Shown here piece after piece: positions 1-5,080 of a stretch of 5,347 bases of DNA. A program made the position numbers and the translations under genes. Origin of the DNA: an uncultured Armatimonadota bacterium (GTDB lineage: Bacteria; Armatimonadota; Fimbriimonadia; Fimbriimonadales; Fimbriimonadaceae). Under the pieces are notes generated by a model, which was given only the letters and a program-made list of their open reading frames with translations, was not told the origin of the DNA and ran no database searches. The stretch covers positions 1-5,347 of the forward strand of contig CAMLEL010000199.1 in assembly GCA_946478935.1 (NCBI GenBank). The letters are read 5' to 3'. Positions within the stretch are counted from its first letter, which is position 1. Every line of letters starts with the position of its first letter.

Positions 1-357
1 AATAGCGAAACGATCGGCAAGGGCAAGGAAAACGTCGGCATATCCCAACCAGTCCGATTCATCTATCCCATCGGGGAGGATTCCACGGCCGCCAATTGTC
101 GAATTACACCTAACGCAGCAAGTTGCCAAATTCTCAAGGCAGTCCGTTCCGCCGCTCGCTAGCGGAGTAACGTGATCGACCGTTGCCCAATAGCTTCTTA
201 ACGGTTCGCGTTTACCATGAGAATCATAAAGCTGGAGTGTTGGCGCTTCAAATTCTATGAACTTGACGGCCGGACCGAGATAAACGCGGCTGCCGCAATA
301 GCGGCACATGAAGTTGTCTCTGACGAATGCCAAAGCGCAGCTGTTCTGATGAGGCAC
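1..357 (-). CDS. HNH endonuclease (C-terminally cut by the window edge)
   Basis: Translating the minus strand gives 119 residues that continue past position 1. The HNH signature is clear. A first zinc-type pair C18-x2-C21 lies in FMCRYCG. The core VDHVTPLASGG has D61 and the expected general-base H62. N76 follows in LENL, and a second pair C81-x2-C84 sits in CCVRCNS. This is the CxxC - DH - N - CxxCN order of the HNH/McrA-like superfamily of metal-dependent nucleases. The residues between the first CxxC and the DH motif (about 38) fit a small free-standing HNH protein. No in-frame ATG precedes the CxxC motif except one placing it at residue 2, so GTG at 357 is the best start; the reading frame is open from 402. 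No strong ribosome-binding site is seen, only AAGG about 14 nt upstream. It lies 37 nt after the hydrolase gene on the same strand. Its target is unknown: it could be a restriction, repair or orphan HNH protein. Confidence 0.85.
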   Translation of the reverse strand, partial: MPHQNSCALAFVRDNFMCRYCGSRVYLGPAVKFIEFEAPTLQLYDSHGKREPLRSYWATVDHVTPLASGGTDCLENLATCCVRCNSTIGGRGILPDGIDESDWLGYADVFLALADRFAI

Positions 358-394
358 CGATCCAGTATGTACCTTGACGATGCTAGGGAAGCAC

Positions 395-1768
395 TCAGCC
401 CTTCATCACCTCATCCACCCACTTGGTTAACATCTCGATGATCACGGGATTGAACTCCTTGGGCTGGCCAGGCTGCCACACGCGGAAGCTGTCGGCCATG
501 GATGTGGTCTTGTAGAACCCATGATCCGAGTTCGGCACAACGATGTACTTGGCTTTGCCGGGATTCTTTTGGTTCACGATCTGGGGAATCAAAGGATGGT
601 CGGGTTCGGAGGCGATGAACTCGTTCTCGCCAAACATTGAGGCCACATGACAGGTGACTTTTTCCCAATAGGTGCTGAAGTTCTCCGCAAAACAGCCTCG
701 CCAAAACGTCAAAGGCATGCCCGACATCGACTTACCGTCGGGGCTGAAGCTATCAATGGCGGTTGCCCACTTGGGATATTTGGCCTTTGCATCTGACGGT
801 TCCAATCCTTCATCAAAGATCAGGTGGAGCGCTGCCACCAAGCCTCGCATTCGGGCATCAACCTCGCCATGAGAAGTGCCAGCAAGAGGCGCTTGCCGGC
901 GAAGGTTTTCCAGCATGTACTCATGCCATGTGCGGGTGACGGTGCCGTACACCGCGATGCCCTTAACTGGGAACTCGGTGGCAATGATCGGACCTTCGCA
1001 GCCGCCCATGCTGTGACCGAAGATGAAAACGTTGTTCAGGTCGACGAAGTCGTATTTCTTGAGGCTGTTGATGGCCTGGCGGAAGGCATCTACATCTTCC
1101 TCCCAGGTGATCTGGTTGAAGGGCTTGCCTTCGCTGTCGCCGATGCCCGGCTTGTCTACGGCCAAGGTGACAAAACCTTTGTCGTTGAACGCTTTGCGAA
1201 TTCGGTTGTAGGAGCTCGGACCGGAGAGCGGGGAATCGTGGCTGAACTGTCCGATCCCTTGGATCAGGAAGAGCACTGGCCGCTTGCCTGAGACCTGGGT
1301 GGGCTTGCTCACGAACGTCCTTAAGCGTGCACCCTTGCTCACCACGTGGTCATAAATGACTTCATAGTTTTCGCCCTTGTCGTTAGGCTTGGGAACCATC
1401 GTCATCTCAATCTCAGATTCCTTACCTTCTCGATTGATCTTGACCTTCACTTTGGTGCCGGGCAGATTCTCATTGACGGCAGCGGCAAACACCTGTCCGT
1501 TCTCAAGCGTTTTGCCAGCGATGGCCAAGAGAACATCGCCCGGCTTCAGACCCGACGCGGACGCGGTGGAGTTGGGAAGGATGGAATTGACAAGGATGCC
1601 GCCTGCAGCAGGCAATTTCCTTTCCGCCCTCATTTCCGCAGTGATGGGTCCACCGGCAACGCCAAAGAAACTGCGCCGAGGCAGTGGCTGGGCTGAGCCT
1701 GTGGCGGCGAGCACGGAAAGCAGTAAGAGAGCTAGCGAACGCGTGATTTGCACGGGATTACTACGCAA
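395..1768 (-). CDS. Secreted PDZ-domain alpha/beta hydrolase (esterase- or peptidase-like)
   Basis: With a TTG start at 1768 the protein has 457 residues. Residues about 11-26 form a signal peptide (ITRSLALLLLSVLAATGSA, cleavage near A26/Q27), so it is probably exported. Residues about 36-126 look like a PDZ domain, with GGILVNSILP followed by ASGLKPGDVLLAI. An alpha/beta-hydrolase domain follows: LIQGIG is the likely oxyanion region, GHSMGG at 251-256 carries nucleophile Ser253, and PNSDHGF carries His416. The usual acid position reads FGENEF, so Glu383 or the nearby Asp390 would have to serve. Substrate is unknown; such fusions are usually annotated as esterases or S9/S33-like hydrolases. 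The frame is open from a TTG at 1825, which overlaps the upstream gene by 17 nt. I prefer TTG 1768 because AGGGA lies 6 nt before it and the signal peptide then has a normal length. GTG at 1753 is another option. The stop is TGA at 397-395. Confidence 0.87.
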   Translation of the reverse strand: MRSNPVQITRSLALLLLSVLAATGSAQPLPRRSFFGVAGGPITAEMRAERKLPAAGGILVNSILPNSTASASGLKPGDVLLAIAGKTLENGQVFAAAVNENLPGTKVKVKINREGKESEIEMTMVPKPNDKGENYEVIYDHVVSKGARLRTFVSKPTQVSGKRPVLFLIQGIGQFSHDSPLSGPSSYNRIRKAFNDKGFVTLAVDKPGIGDSEGKPFNQITWEEDVDAFRQAINSLKKYDFVDLNNVFIFGHSMGGCEGPIIATEFPVKGIAVYGTVTRTWHEYMLENLRRQAPLAGTSHGEVDARMRGLVAALHLIFDEGLEPSDAKAKYPKWATAIDSFSPDGKSMSGMPLTFWRGCFAENFSTYWEKVTCHVASMFGENEFIASEPDHPLIPQIVNQKNPGKAKYIVVPNSDHGFYKTTSMADSFRVWQPGQPKEFNPVIIEMLTKWVDEVMKG

Positions 1769-1774
1769 ACTGGT

Positions 1775-1793
1775 TCCCTGCAAATTCCAGGGA
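1775..1793 (-). promoter_or_regulatory. Hairpin containing the putative ribosome-binding site of the hydrolase gene
   Basis: Read on the minus strand, TCCCTG (1793-1788) pairs perfectly with CAGGGA (1780-1775) across a 7-nt loop. The 3' arm holds AGGGA, the only Shine-Dalgarno-like sequence close to a plausible start (TTG 1768, 6-nt spacing). The upstream gene stops only 16 nt before the 5' arm, so ribosomes finishing there could open the hairpin. Translational coupling is therefore an inference. There is no T tract, so a terminator is unlikely. Confidence 0.4.
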
Positions 1794-1808
1794 TGTTGTA
1801 ACGTTTGA

Positions 1809-2231
1809 CTAATTCCGCTTCGCAACCTCTACCCGACCCTGTGCGATCTCCATGAGCGCATAGACGGCGTTGCGAATGGCGCGGGCATCTTCATCGTTCG
1901 AATGGCTCTTGATGATGGTGAGGGAGCTGTTGACAAGTGCGTCAGTCGCGCTTATCTTCTTACCGTCCAGCGTGAGATCAAGCCCGGGCACAAGGCCGGC
2001 GAAAGCAATCGTGCGGTTGGCCAGTCTGTCCAGGGTAGTCGCTCCAGCGGTGCTGATCCAGGCGTCCACGAGTTTGCGTGCTTCTTTTCTGACTTCGGTG
2101 GAAACCAGCGCGGTGGACTTTGTTGCCTTTCTTTGGACCAGCCCCGGCGTGGTGAGGGCGCTAGCGGAGAAGGTCGACAGAATAAAGATGGCGAGGATCA
2201 GGCGAAATCTAAACGGGCACATTCTAGCCAT
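1809..2231 (-). CDS. Small secreted protein of unknown function
   Basis: This encodes 140 residues. The N-terminus has a clear signal peptide: basic residues R3, R8 and R10, a hydrophobic core at about 11-18 (LILAIFIL), and a likely cleavage site SASA/L at 25/26. There is no lipobox; the only early cysteine, C5, sits in the n-region. The mature part (about 115 residues) is probably largely helical, with stretches such as STEVRKEARKLVDAWIS and DARAIRNAVYALMEIAQ, and lacks cysteine or any motif I recognise. ATG at 2231 is used here; ATG at 2222 would also give a good signal peptide, and neither has a clear ribosome-binding site. It starts 14 nt after the propeller gene ends and the hydrolase gene follows closely, so the three are probably co-transcribed. 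Its role may be linked to that exported hydrolase, but this rests on position alone. Confidence 0.75.
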   Translation of the reverse strand: MARMCPFRFRLILAIFILSTFSASALTTPGLVQRKATKSTALVSTEVRKEARKLVDAWISTAGATTLDRLANRTIAFAGLVPGLDLTLDGKKISATDALVNSSLTIIKSHSNDEDARAIRNAVYALMEIAQGRVEVAKRN

Positions 2232-2245
2232 CAGACGAATGAGAG

Positions 2246-3286
2246 CTATCTGCGAGTTGATTGCTTGAACGGAAGGGCGCGGATACCATTCTCAGTCCAG
2301 GCAGCAATAGCAAACGTGCCCTTCGGTGTGCTTGCGACGACTGGACTGCTTCCATTGCTGGTGACGACTTGGGGTTCCCAGCCAGATGCCAAAACGATTT
2401 CCTTGCCCCGTTGGTAGATGAGGGCCATACCTTTTGAATTTGCGGTGATCCAAGGCTGCGATCCCTTGTCCAATAGATGCTCCTCGGGAGAAGGGCCACT
2501 AAGATACAAACGGTTTTCTCTTCTCCAAACGGCTTGCACGTCACCAGCCTGATCGACGGCAAGCATGCCGCCGTCCATTGGGCAAGCGTTCAGCATCCAG
2601 CTGTCTTGCCCAAGCTTGACAGCAGGTTCGAACTTTCGCAAGTCAGACGTGGAGGTCAGATACATATCTCTCGCGCCGTTCAGGGAGTTCCGGAAGAGGA
2701 CGTACAATTTCCCACGACTATCGAAGGCAAGAGAGGGATGACAGCACTCACATATCGTGCCACCGGGCGAGGCATAGACGAGGCGGTTATCGGACCAGCT
2801 TGCGCCTCCATCCTTGCTAAATGCGGAATAGAGCTGAGTCCCTTTGGCGCGTAGATCCAGCCATGCACAGGCGATCGTTCCATCAGGGGCCATGGCCATT
2901 GCGTGGAGACCTTCTCGCGCTGATCCGACCACATTGTTAACTTTGGTCGCCGGGGACCAAGATTTGCCCTGGTCCTTTGAGTGAAATGCCAACAGGTCGC
3001 CATCCGCATGGGAGATGGAAGTGATCGTCACCGTGCCTTTATTCGACACGATTCTCGGCCCTCGTCGCATTCCGAGAGCGAGCTTGTTCACTTCAGCGAC
3101 CCTTATGGGTTCCCCGAAGCTCTTACCTTCATCGCTGGACGAGGACAAATAGATCTCGTTGCCCAGGCCGTAGGCAATGTGTACTTTCTGCCCATCTATC
3201 GCAATTTGAGGCTCCTTCGCCTTGGCAAAACCGGGTGGCGTCACCTGAATTGCGGCTGCCACGAGAACGGGAAGAAAGTGCAGCAT
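2246..3286 (-). CDS. Secreted BNR/Asp-box beta-propeller protein (sialidase-like fold)
   Basis: From ATG 3286 the protein has 346 residues. Residues 1-13 (MLHFLPVLVAAAI) form a short signal-like hydrophobic segment. Three Asp-boxes (S-x-D-x-G-x-x-W/F) are visible: SSDEGKSF at 50-57, SKDQGKSW at 103-110 and SKDGGASW at 157-164. A decayed fourth, STSDLRKF, is at 212-219. Their 53-55 residue spacing is that of propeller blades in the sialidase/neuraminidase superfamily. Between blades lie CECCH (179-183) and NACPMDGG (233-240), cysteine motifs I recall from uncharacterised BNR proteins and not from true sialidases. I cannot assign the sialidase arginine triad or catalytic Tyr/Glu pair, so enzymatic activity is not claimed; a binding or periplasmic role is equally possible. 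The frame is open to a TTG at 3346, but that codon sits inside the -35 box of the promoter called here, which supports ATG 3286. It is the first gene of the minus-strand cluster. Confidence 0.85.
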   Translation of the reverse strand: MLHFLPVLVAAAIQVTPPGFAKAKEPQIAIDGQKVHIAYGLGNEIYLSSSSDEGKSFGEPIRVAEVNKLALGMRRGPRIVSNKGTVTITSISHADGDLLAFHSKDQGKSWSPATKVNNVVGSAREGLHAMAMAPDGTIACAWLDLRAKGTQLYSAFSKDGGASWSDNRLVYASPGGTICECCHPSLAFDSRGKLYVLFRNSLNGARDMYLTSTSDLRKFEPAVKLGQDSWMLNACPMDGGMLAVDQAGDVQAVWRRENRLYLSGPSPEEHLLDKGSQPWITANSKGMALIYQRGKEIVLASGWEPQVVTSNGSSPVVASTPKGTFAIAAWTENGIRALPFKQSTRR

Positions 3287-3317
3287 TGGGAATTCAGAAT
3301 ACCGTTCGTCCAGATGG

Positions 3318-3346
3318 ATATTAGGCGGCCAGGGAACGTTCTTCAA
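3318..3346 (-). promoter_or_regulatory. Sigma70-type promoter for the minus-strand cluster
   Basis: Read on the minus strand, TTGAAG (3346-3341) is followed after exactly 17 nt by TAATAT (3323-3318). Each hexamer matches its consensus at four of six positions. Transcription would start near 3311, giving a leader of about 25 nt before ATG 3286. The position and spacing are directly seen; promoter activity is inferred, since group-specific consensus sequences for this phylum are not well known to me. Confidence 0.5.
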
Positions 3347-3376
3347 TTTCTGGCTTTATTCCATACCCCCCGGGCG

Positions 3377-3382
3377 TATAAT
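3377..3382 (+). promoter_or_regulatory. Perfect -10 box (TATAAT) at the start of the small CPHCH gene
   Basis: TATAAT on the plus strand overlaps the first candidate ATG (3381) of the downstream gene. Transcription would begin near 3389, making ATG 3393 the first usable start, with an almost leaderless mRNA. The -35 region is poor (TTTATT at 3355-3360 with a 16-nt spacer). It lies next to ATGATCAT, an 8-bp palindrome at 3381-3388 that could bind a regulator. Confidence 0.35.
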
Positions 3383-3767
3383 GATCATGTCGATGGCGGA
3401 TGTTAGATGGAATCGGAGGTTTGCAGGGCTGGCAGCGTTGCTGTACTTGCTGCTGCTGTCTTCATCTGGCACATCCGAACCACTCCACACGGACGAGGCG
3501 GACTGTCCACATTGCCACCTTGCCCTCCTTGGCAAGCGGCGGACGGAACTTGCCGAAACCATTGACGACGCGGACTCTGTCACCGACGTGGACCGAGTCT
3601 CGCCCCCGATTCCGCCAGATGATCCAGAAGCTTGCCTGCCTTCAATCGCACGCTCGGTAGTGACGCCGACTTGGTTTGAAGTTCGAGAGACAATTCCGGA
3701 AGTGGCCCAACGGTCATCCAGCGCTTACTGGCCATCTTTGGGTTCCCGCGCACCGCCGGCAGCTTAA
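3381..3767 (+). CDS. Small exported or membrane-anchored protein with a CPHCH motif
   Basis: This encodes 128 residues from ATG 3381; in-frame ATGs at 3387 and 3393 are alternatives, and a TATAAT box favours 3393. After a basic stretch (RWNRR) comes a hydrophobic segment at about 14-28 ([15 protein letters not shown]), a signal peptide or membrane anchor. Directly after it is the metal-binding-like motif CPHCH at 42-46. The middle is acidic and proline-rich ([14 protein letters not shown], then [11 protein letters not shown]). The C-terminus ends SRAPPAA. A hydrophobic N-terminus, an early CPxC and a terminal RAPP are features I associate with DUF2946-like proteins, some of which are linked to copper handling. 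The similarity is weak and the assignment is only a suggestion. It is divergent from the propeller gene and lies 88 nt upstream of the prepilin, with which it may be co-transcribed. Another reading frame overlaps it but shows no domain signs. Confidence 0.6.
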   Translation: MIMSMADVRWNRRFAGLAALLYLLLLSSSGTSEPLHTDEADCPHCHLALLGKRRTELAETIDDADSVTDVDRVSPPIPPDDPEACLPSIARSVVTPTWFEVRETIPEVAQRSSSAYWPSLGSRAPPAA

Positions 3768-3831
3768 CACAAACACCGCCTTTCCCCAGGCGAAGCATCT
3801 CCCACGGCGCCCTCGCGCCCCGATGTTTGTG
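3768..3831 (+). promoter_or_regulatory. Candidate structured RNA leader before the prepilin gene
   Basis: CACAAACA (3768-3775) pairs perfectly with TGTTTGTG (3824-3831). Inside that closing stem are two hairpins: CGCCT/AGGCG (3777-3781 and 3788-3792, 6-nt loop) and GGCGC/GCGCC (3806-3810 and 3815-3819, 4-nt loop CCTC). Together they form a three-way-junction layout beginning right after the TAA of the preceding gene and ending 24 nt before the prepilin ATG. No U tract follows. It does not match the cyclic-di-GMP riboswitch motifs as I recall them. It could be a regulatory leader, an mRNA stabiliser or chance folding. Confidence 0.35.
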
Positions 3832-3855
3832 GCTACCAAAGCGTGGCAAACCAAA

Positions 3856-4557
3856 ATGAACCGAAAAGCCTTTACTCTAATCGAGCTCCTTGTCGTCATC
3901 GCAATTATCGCGATCTTGGCGGCAATCCTCTTCCCTGTCTTCTCCCAGGCAAAGAATGCGGCCAAGAAGACGGCAGACCTATCCAACATGAACCAGATTG
4001 GCAAGGCCATCATGCTGTACGCTAACGACAACGACGATCGAGCGATGATCGTCGATCACGATATCCATTACGATTGGTTTGAGTCGCTGTACGGATACGT
4101 GAAGAGCAGAGACGTGTTCCGCACACCGGCGTACACGCGCAAGCAGGTGACCGACCACGAAGGCGACTTGGTCATGCCAGAAAGCGATTACTCCATGAAC
4201 GGCCTGTTTACCCATGGCGAGTCCTTGACGGGCGGTAGCAACCCGGCTGGCCAAATCATCATTGCCATGCGGAATCGGGACATTGCCGACAGCGACTATC
4301 ACCCTTGGCCCGAGAACGCGTTGGCCAACCCGGCCACGAGTGACTGGGAGGACCTGAGCCTTTACATCGGCGCTCACCACCCGGGCGAACCGGCGGAGGA
4401 TTGGTTCTTGGAGCGCTTGGATCTGCGACCGTTTACCGGCGGCTCAAACTTTGCCTTTCAAGATGGGCATACGAAGTTCTTGAAGTGGGAACAGTCCGTC
4501 AAGGCGCCATTGCCCGGTTATCACAACGTGGATCGGGCGACCCGCTCGGCCGACTGA
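3856..4557 (+). CDS. Type IV prepilin-like protein (Armatimonadota-type pseudopilin)
   Basis: This encodes 233 residues. The prepilin leader is MNRKA, followed by [20 protein letters not shown] (6-25), with the mature +5 glutamate at E10. A prepilin peptidase would cut after A5 and methylate F6; Ala replaces the usual Gly at -1. The hydrophobic helix (6-30) holds the protein in the membrane before assembly. [20 protein letters not shown] at 42-61 and the C-terminal [17 protein letters not shown] (195-211) match the DUF1559-like H-x-G/DGH prepilins abundant in Armatimonadota and Planctomycetes. The protein has no cysteine at all, although relatives typically have SCLSN and FRCP where this one reads ADLSN and FRTP. 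The frame stays open upstream to 3676, but ATG 3856 is clearly right because it gives the standard short leader. No strong ribosome-binding site is visible. It probably forms a pilus or secretion pseudopilus subunit, or a surface protein assembled by machinery encoded elsewhere. Confidence 0.93.
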   Translation: MNRKAFTLIELLVVIAIIAILAAILFPVFSQAKNAAKKTADLSNMNQIGKAIMLYANDNDDRAMIVDHDIHYDWFESLYGYVKSRDVFRTPAYTRKQVTDHEGDLVMPESDYSMNGLFTHGESLTGGSNPAGQIIIAMRNRDIADSDYHPWPENALANPATSDWEDLSLYIGAHHPGEPAEDWFLERLDLRPFTGGSNFAFQDGHTKFLKWEQSVKAPLPGYHNVDRATRSAD

Positions 4558-4577
4558 CATTGGGAGCTTTAGGGGCA

Positions 4578-4611
4578 TTGCAGGCGTTCATTGCTCGCGC
4601 AATTCCTGCAA
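4578..4611 (+). terminator. Interrupted hairpin between convergent genes, possible terminator
   Basis: TTGCAGG (4578-4584) pairs with CCTGCAA (4605-4611), and inside it ATTGC (4590-4594) pairs with GCAAT (4599-4603) around the loop TCGC. It starts 20 nt after the prepilin stop and overlaps the last codons of the opposite-strand gene. Neither strand has a T tract after it, so it may protect the 3' end or terminate only weakly. No other terminator is seen in the 30-nt gap between the two genes. Confidence 0.25.
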
Positions 4612-4968
4612 AAGTCGGTCAAACTTCACTGAGTTCTTGGGCAGGGTGGTTTGACCGAATTTCCAGCAAGATAGTGTGGTCACAGCGAAGAGACTGTTGG
4701 TTCGGGCCAGGCGTTCAACCCTTGGAAAGATGAGATCGAAGTGGTGTTCGAGCATATGCTCCAAAACACATGTAGAGATGGCCGAACGTAAGTCTTCGTC
4801 CGGGTGTTGCCCCCATCGTTCCACAAACGGCCAGATTGCCTCTGGCTCAGCTTCGATGAACTCAGAGACAGCAATAATGGCTTCCCACCTGGCATCCTTT
4901 TCTCCATACGGGGACTGGGTCCCAGGAAGCAACTTTTCAGCTTGTGCGAGGGCATCTGATACCGTCAT
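4588..4968 (-). CDS. Conserved small helical protein of unknown function
   Basis: From ATG 4968 the protein has 126 residues, is soluble, and has no signal peptide or membrane segment. The sequence is helical and repeat-like: DARWEAIIAVSEFIEAEPEA at 25-44, then IWPFVERWG, EDLRSAISTCVLEHMLEHHF (58-77), FPRVERLA (81-88) and LFAVTTLSCWKFGQ (93-106). I recall unnamed bacterial proteins of similar length sharing the pattern RWxAI..EFIE, EDLR.A..TC.LEH.LE.HF, FPRVE and CWxFGQ, so it seems a real conserved family, possibly a minimal HEAT-like fold. No function is known to me. The frame stays open to 5082 and an ATG at 5007 would add 13 residues; ATG 4968 begins where the family-like sequence starts. 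Neither start has a clear ribosome-binding site. It is convergent with the prepilin and divergent from the secreted protein on the right. Confidence 0.78.
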   Translation of the reverse strand: MTVSDALAQAEKLLPGTQSPYGEKDARWEAIIAVSEFIEAEPEAIWPFVERWGQHPDEDLRSAISTCVLEHMLEHHFDLIFPRVERLARTNSLFAVTTLSCWKFGQTTLPKNSVKFDRLLQELREQ

Positions 4969-5011
4969 AGTTTTTCGAGGAGTTGTCCCACATGATCGTG
5001 AACTCATCGTA

Positions 5012-5048
5012 ACAGTGACATGCGGCCGCCTTTCACTGTCCCGCATGT
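5012..5048. repeat. Two interleaved inverted repeats in a divergent intergenic region
   Basis: ACAGTGA (5012-5018) is inverted as TCACTGT (5033-5039), and ACATGCGG (5018-5025) as CCGCATGT (5041-5048). The order of arms is a-b-a'-b', the layout of an H-type pseudoknot or of two overlapping operators. An 8-bp palindrome, GCGGCCGC, lies at 5022-5029. The 112-nt region separates two divergent genes, so a shared regulator-binding site is plausible. No convincing -35/-10 pair was found for either gene. Confidence 0.4.
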
Positions 5049-5080
5049 AACAAGGTATGCCCGGGAGTCGTCCGATTTGC

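Noticed and set aside
217..441. A 74-residue plus-strand reading frame at the left edge
   Set aside because: It is antisense to the HNH nuclease motifs and the end of the hydrolase, and has no recognisable features.
824..1291. A 155-residue plus-strand reading frame opposite the hydrolase
   Set aside because: It has no domain or signal features and lies antisense to a well-supported hydrolase with catalytic motifs, so it is a shadow frame.
2246..3286. Naming the propeller protein a sialidase (nanH)
   Set aside because: Asp-boxes define the fold and not the activity, and the arginine triad and catalytic Tyr/Glu cannot be identified.
3768..3831. A cyclic-di-GMP (GEMM) riboswitch before the prepilin
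   Set aside because: The characteristic conserved segments and tetraloop as I recall them are not present; only the general layout of stems is shared.
3676..3855. A 60-residue N-terminal extension of the prepilin
   Set aside because: It would overlap the upstream gene and place a long non-hydrophobic region before the prepilin cleavage site; the standard five-residue leader begins at 3856.
4969..5080. Sigma70 promoters for the two divergent genes
   Set aside because: Scanning both strands gave only poorly matching boxes or wrong spacing, such as TTGTCC with no -10 at 17 nt.
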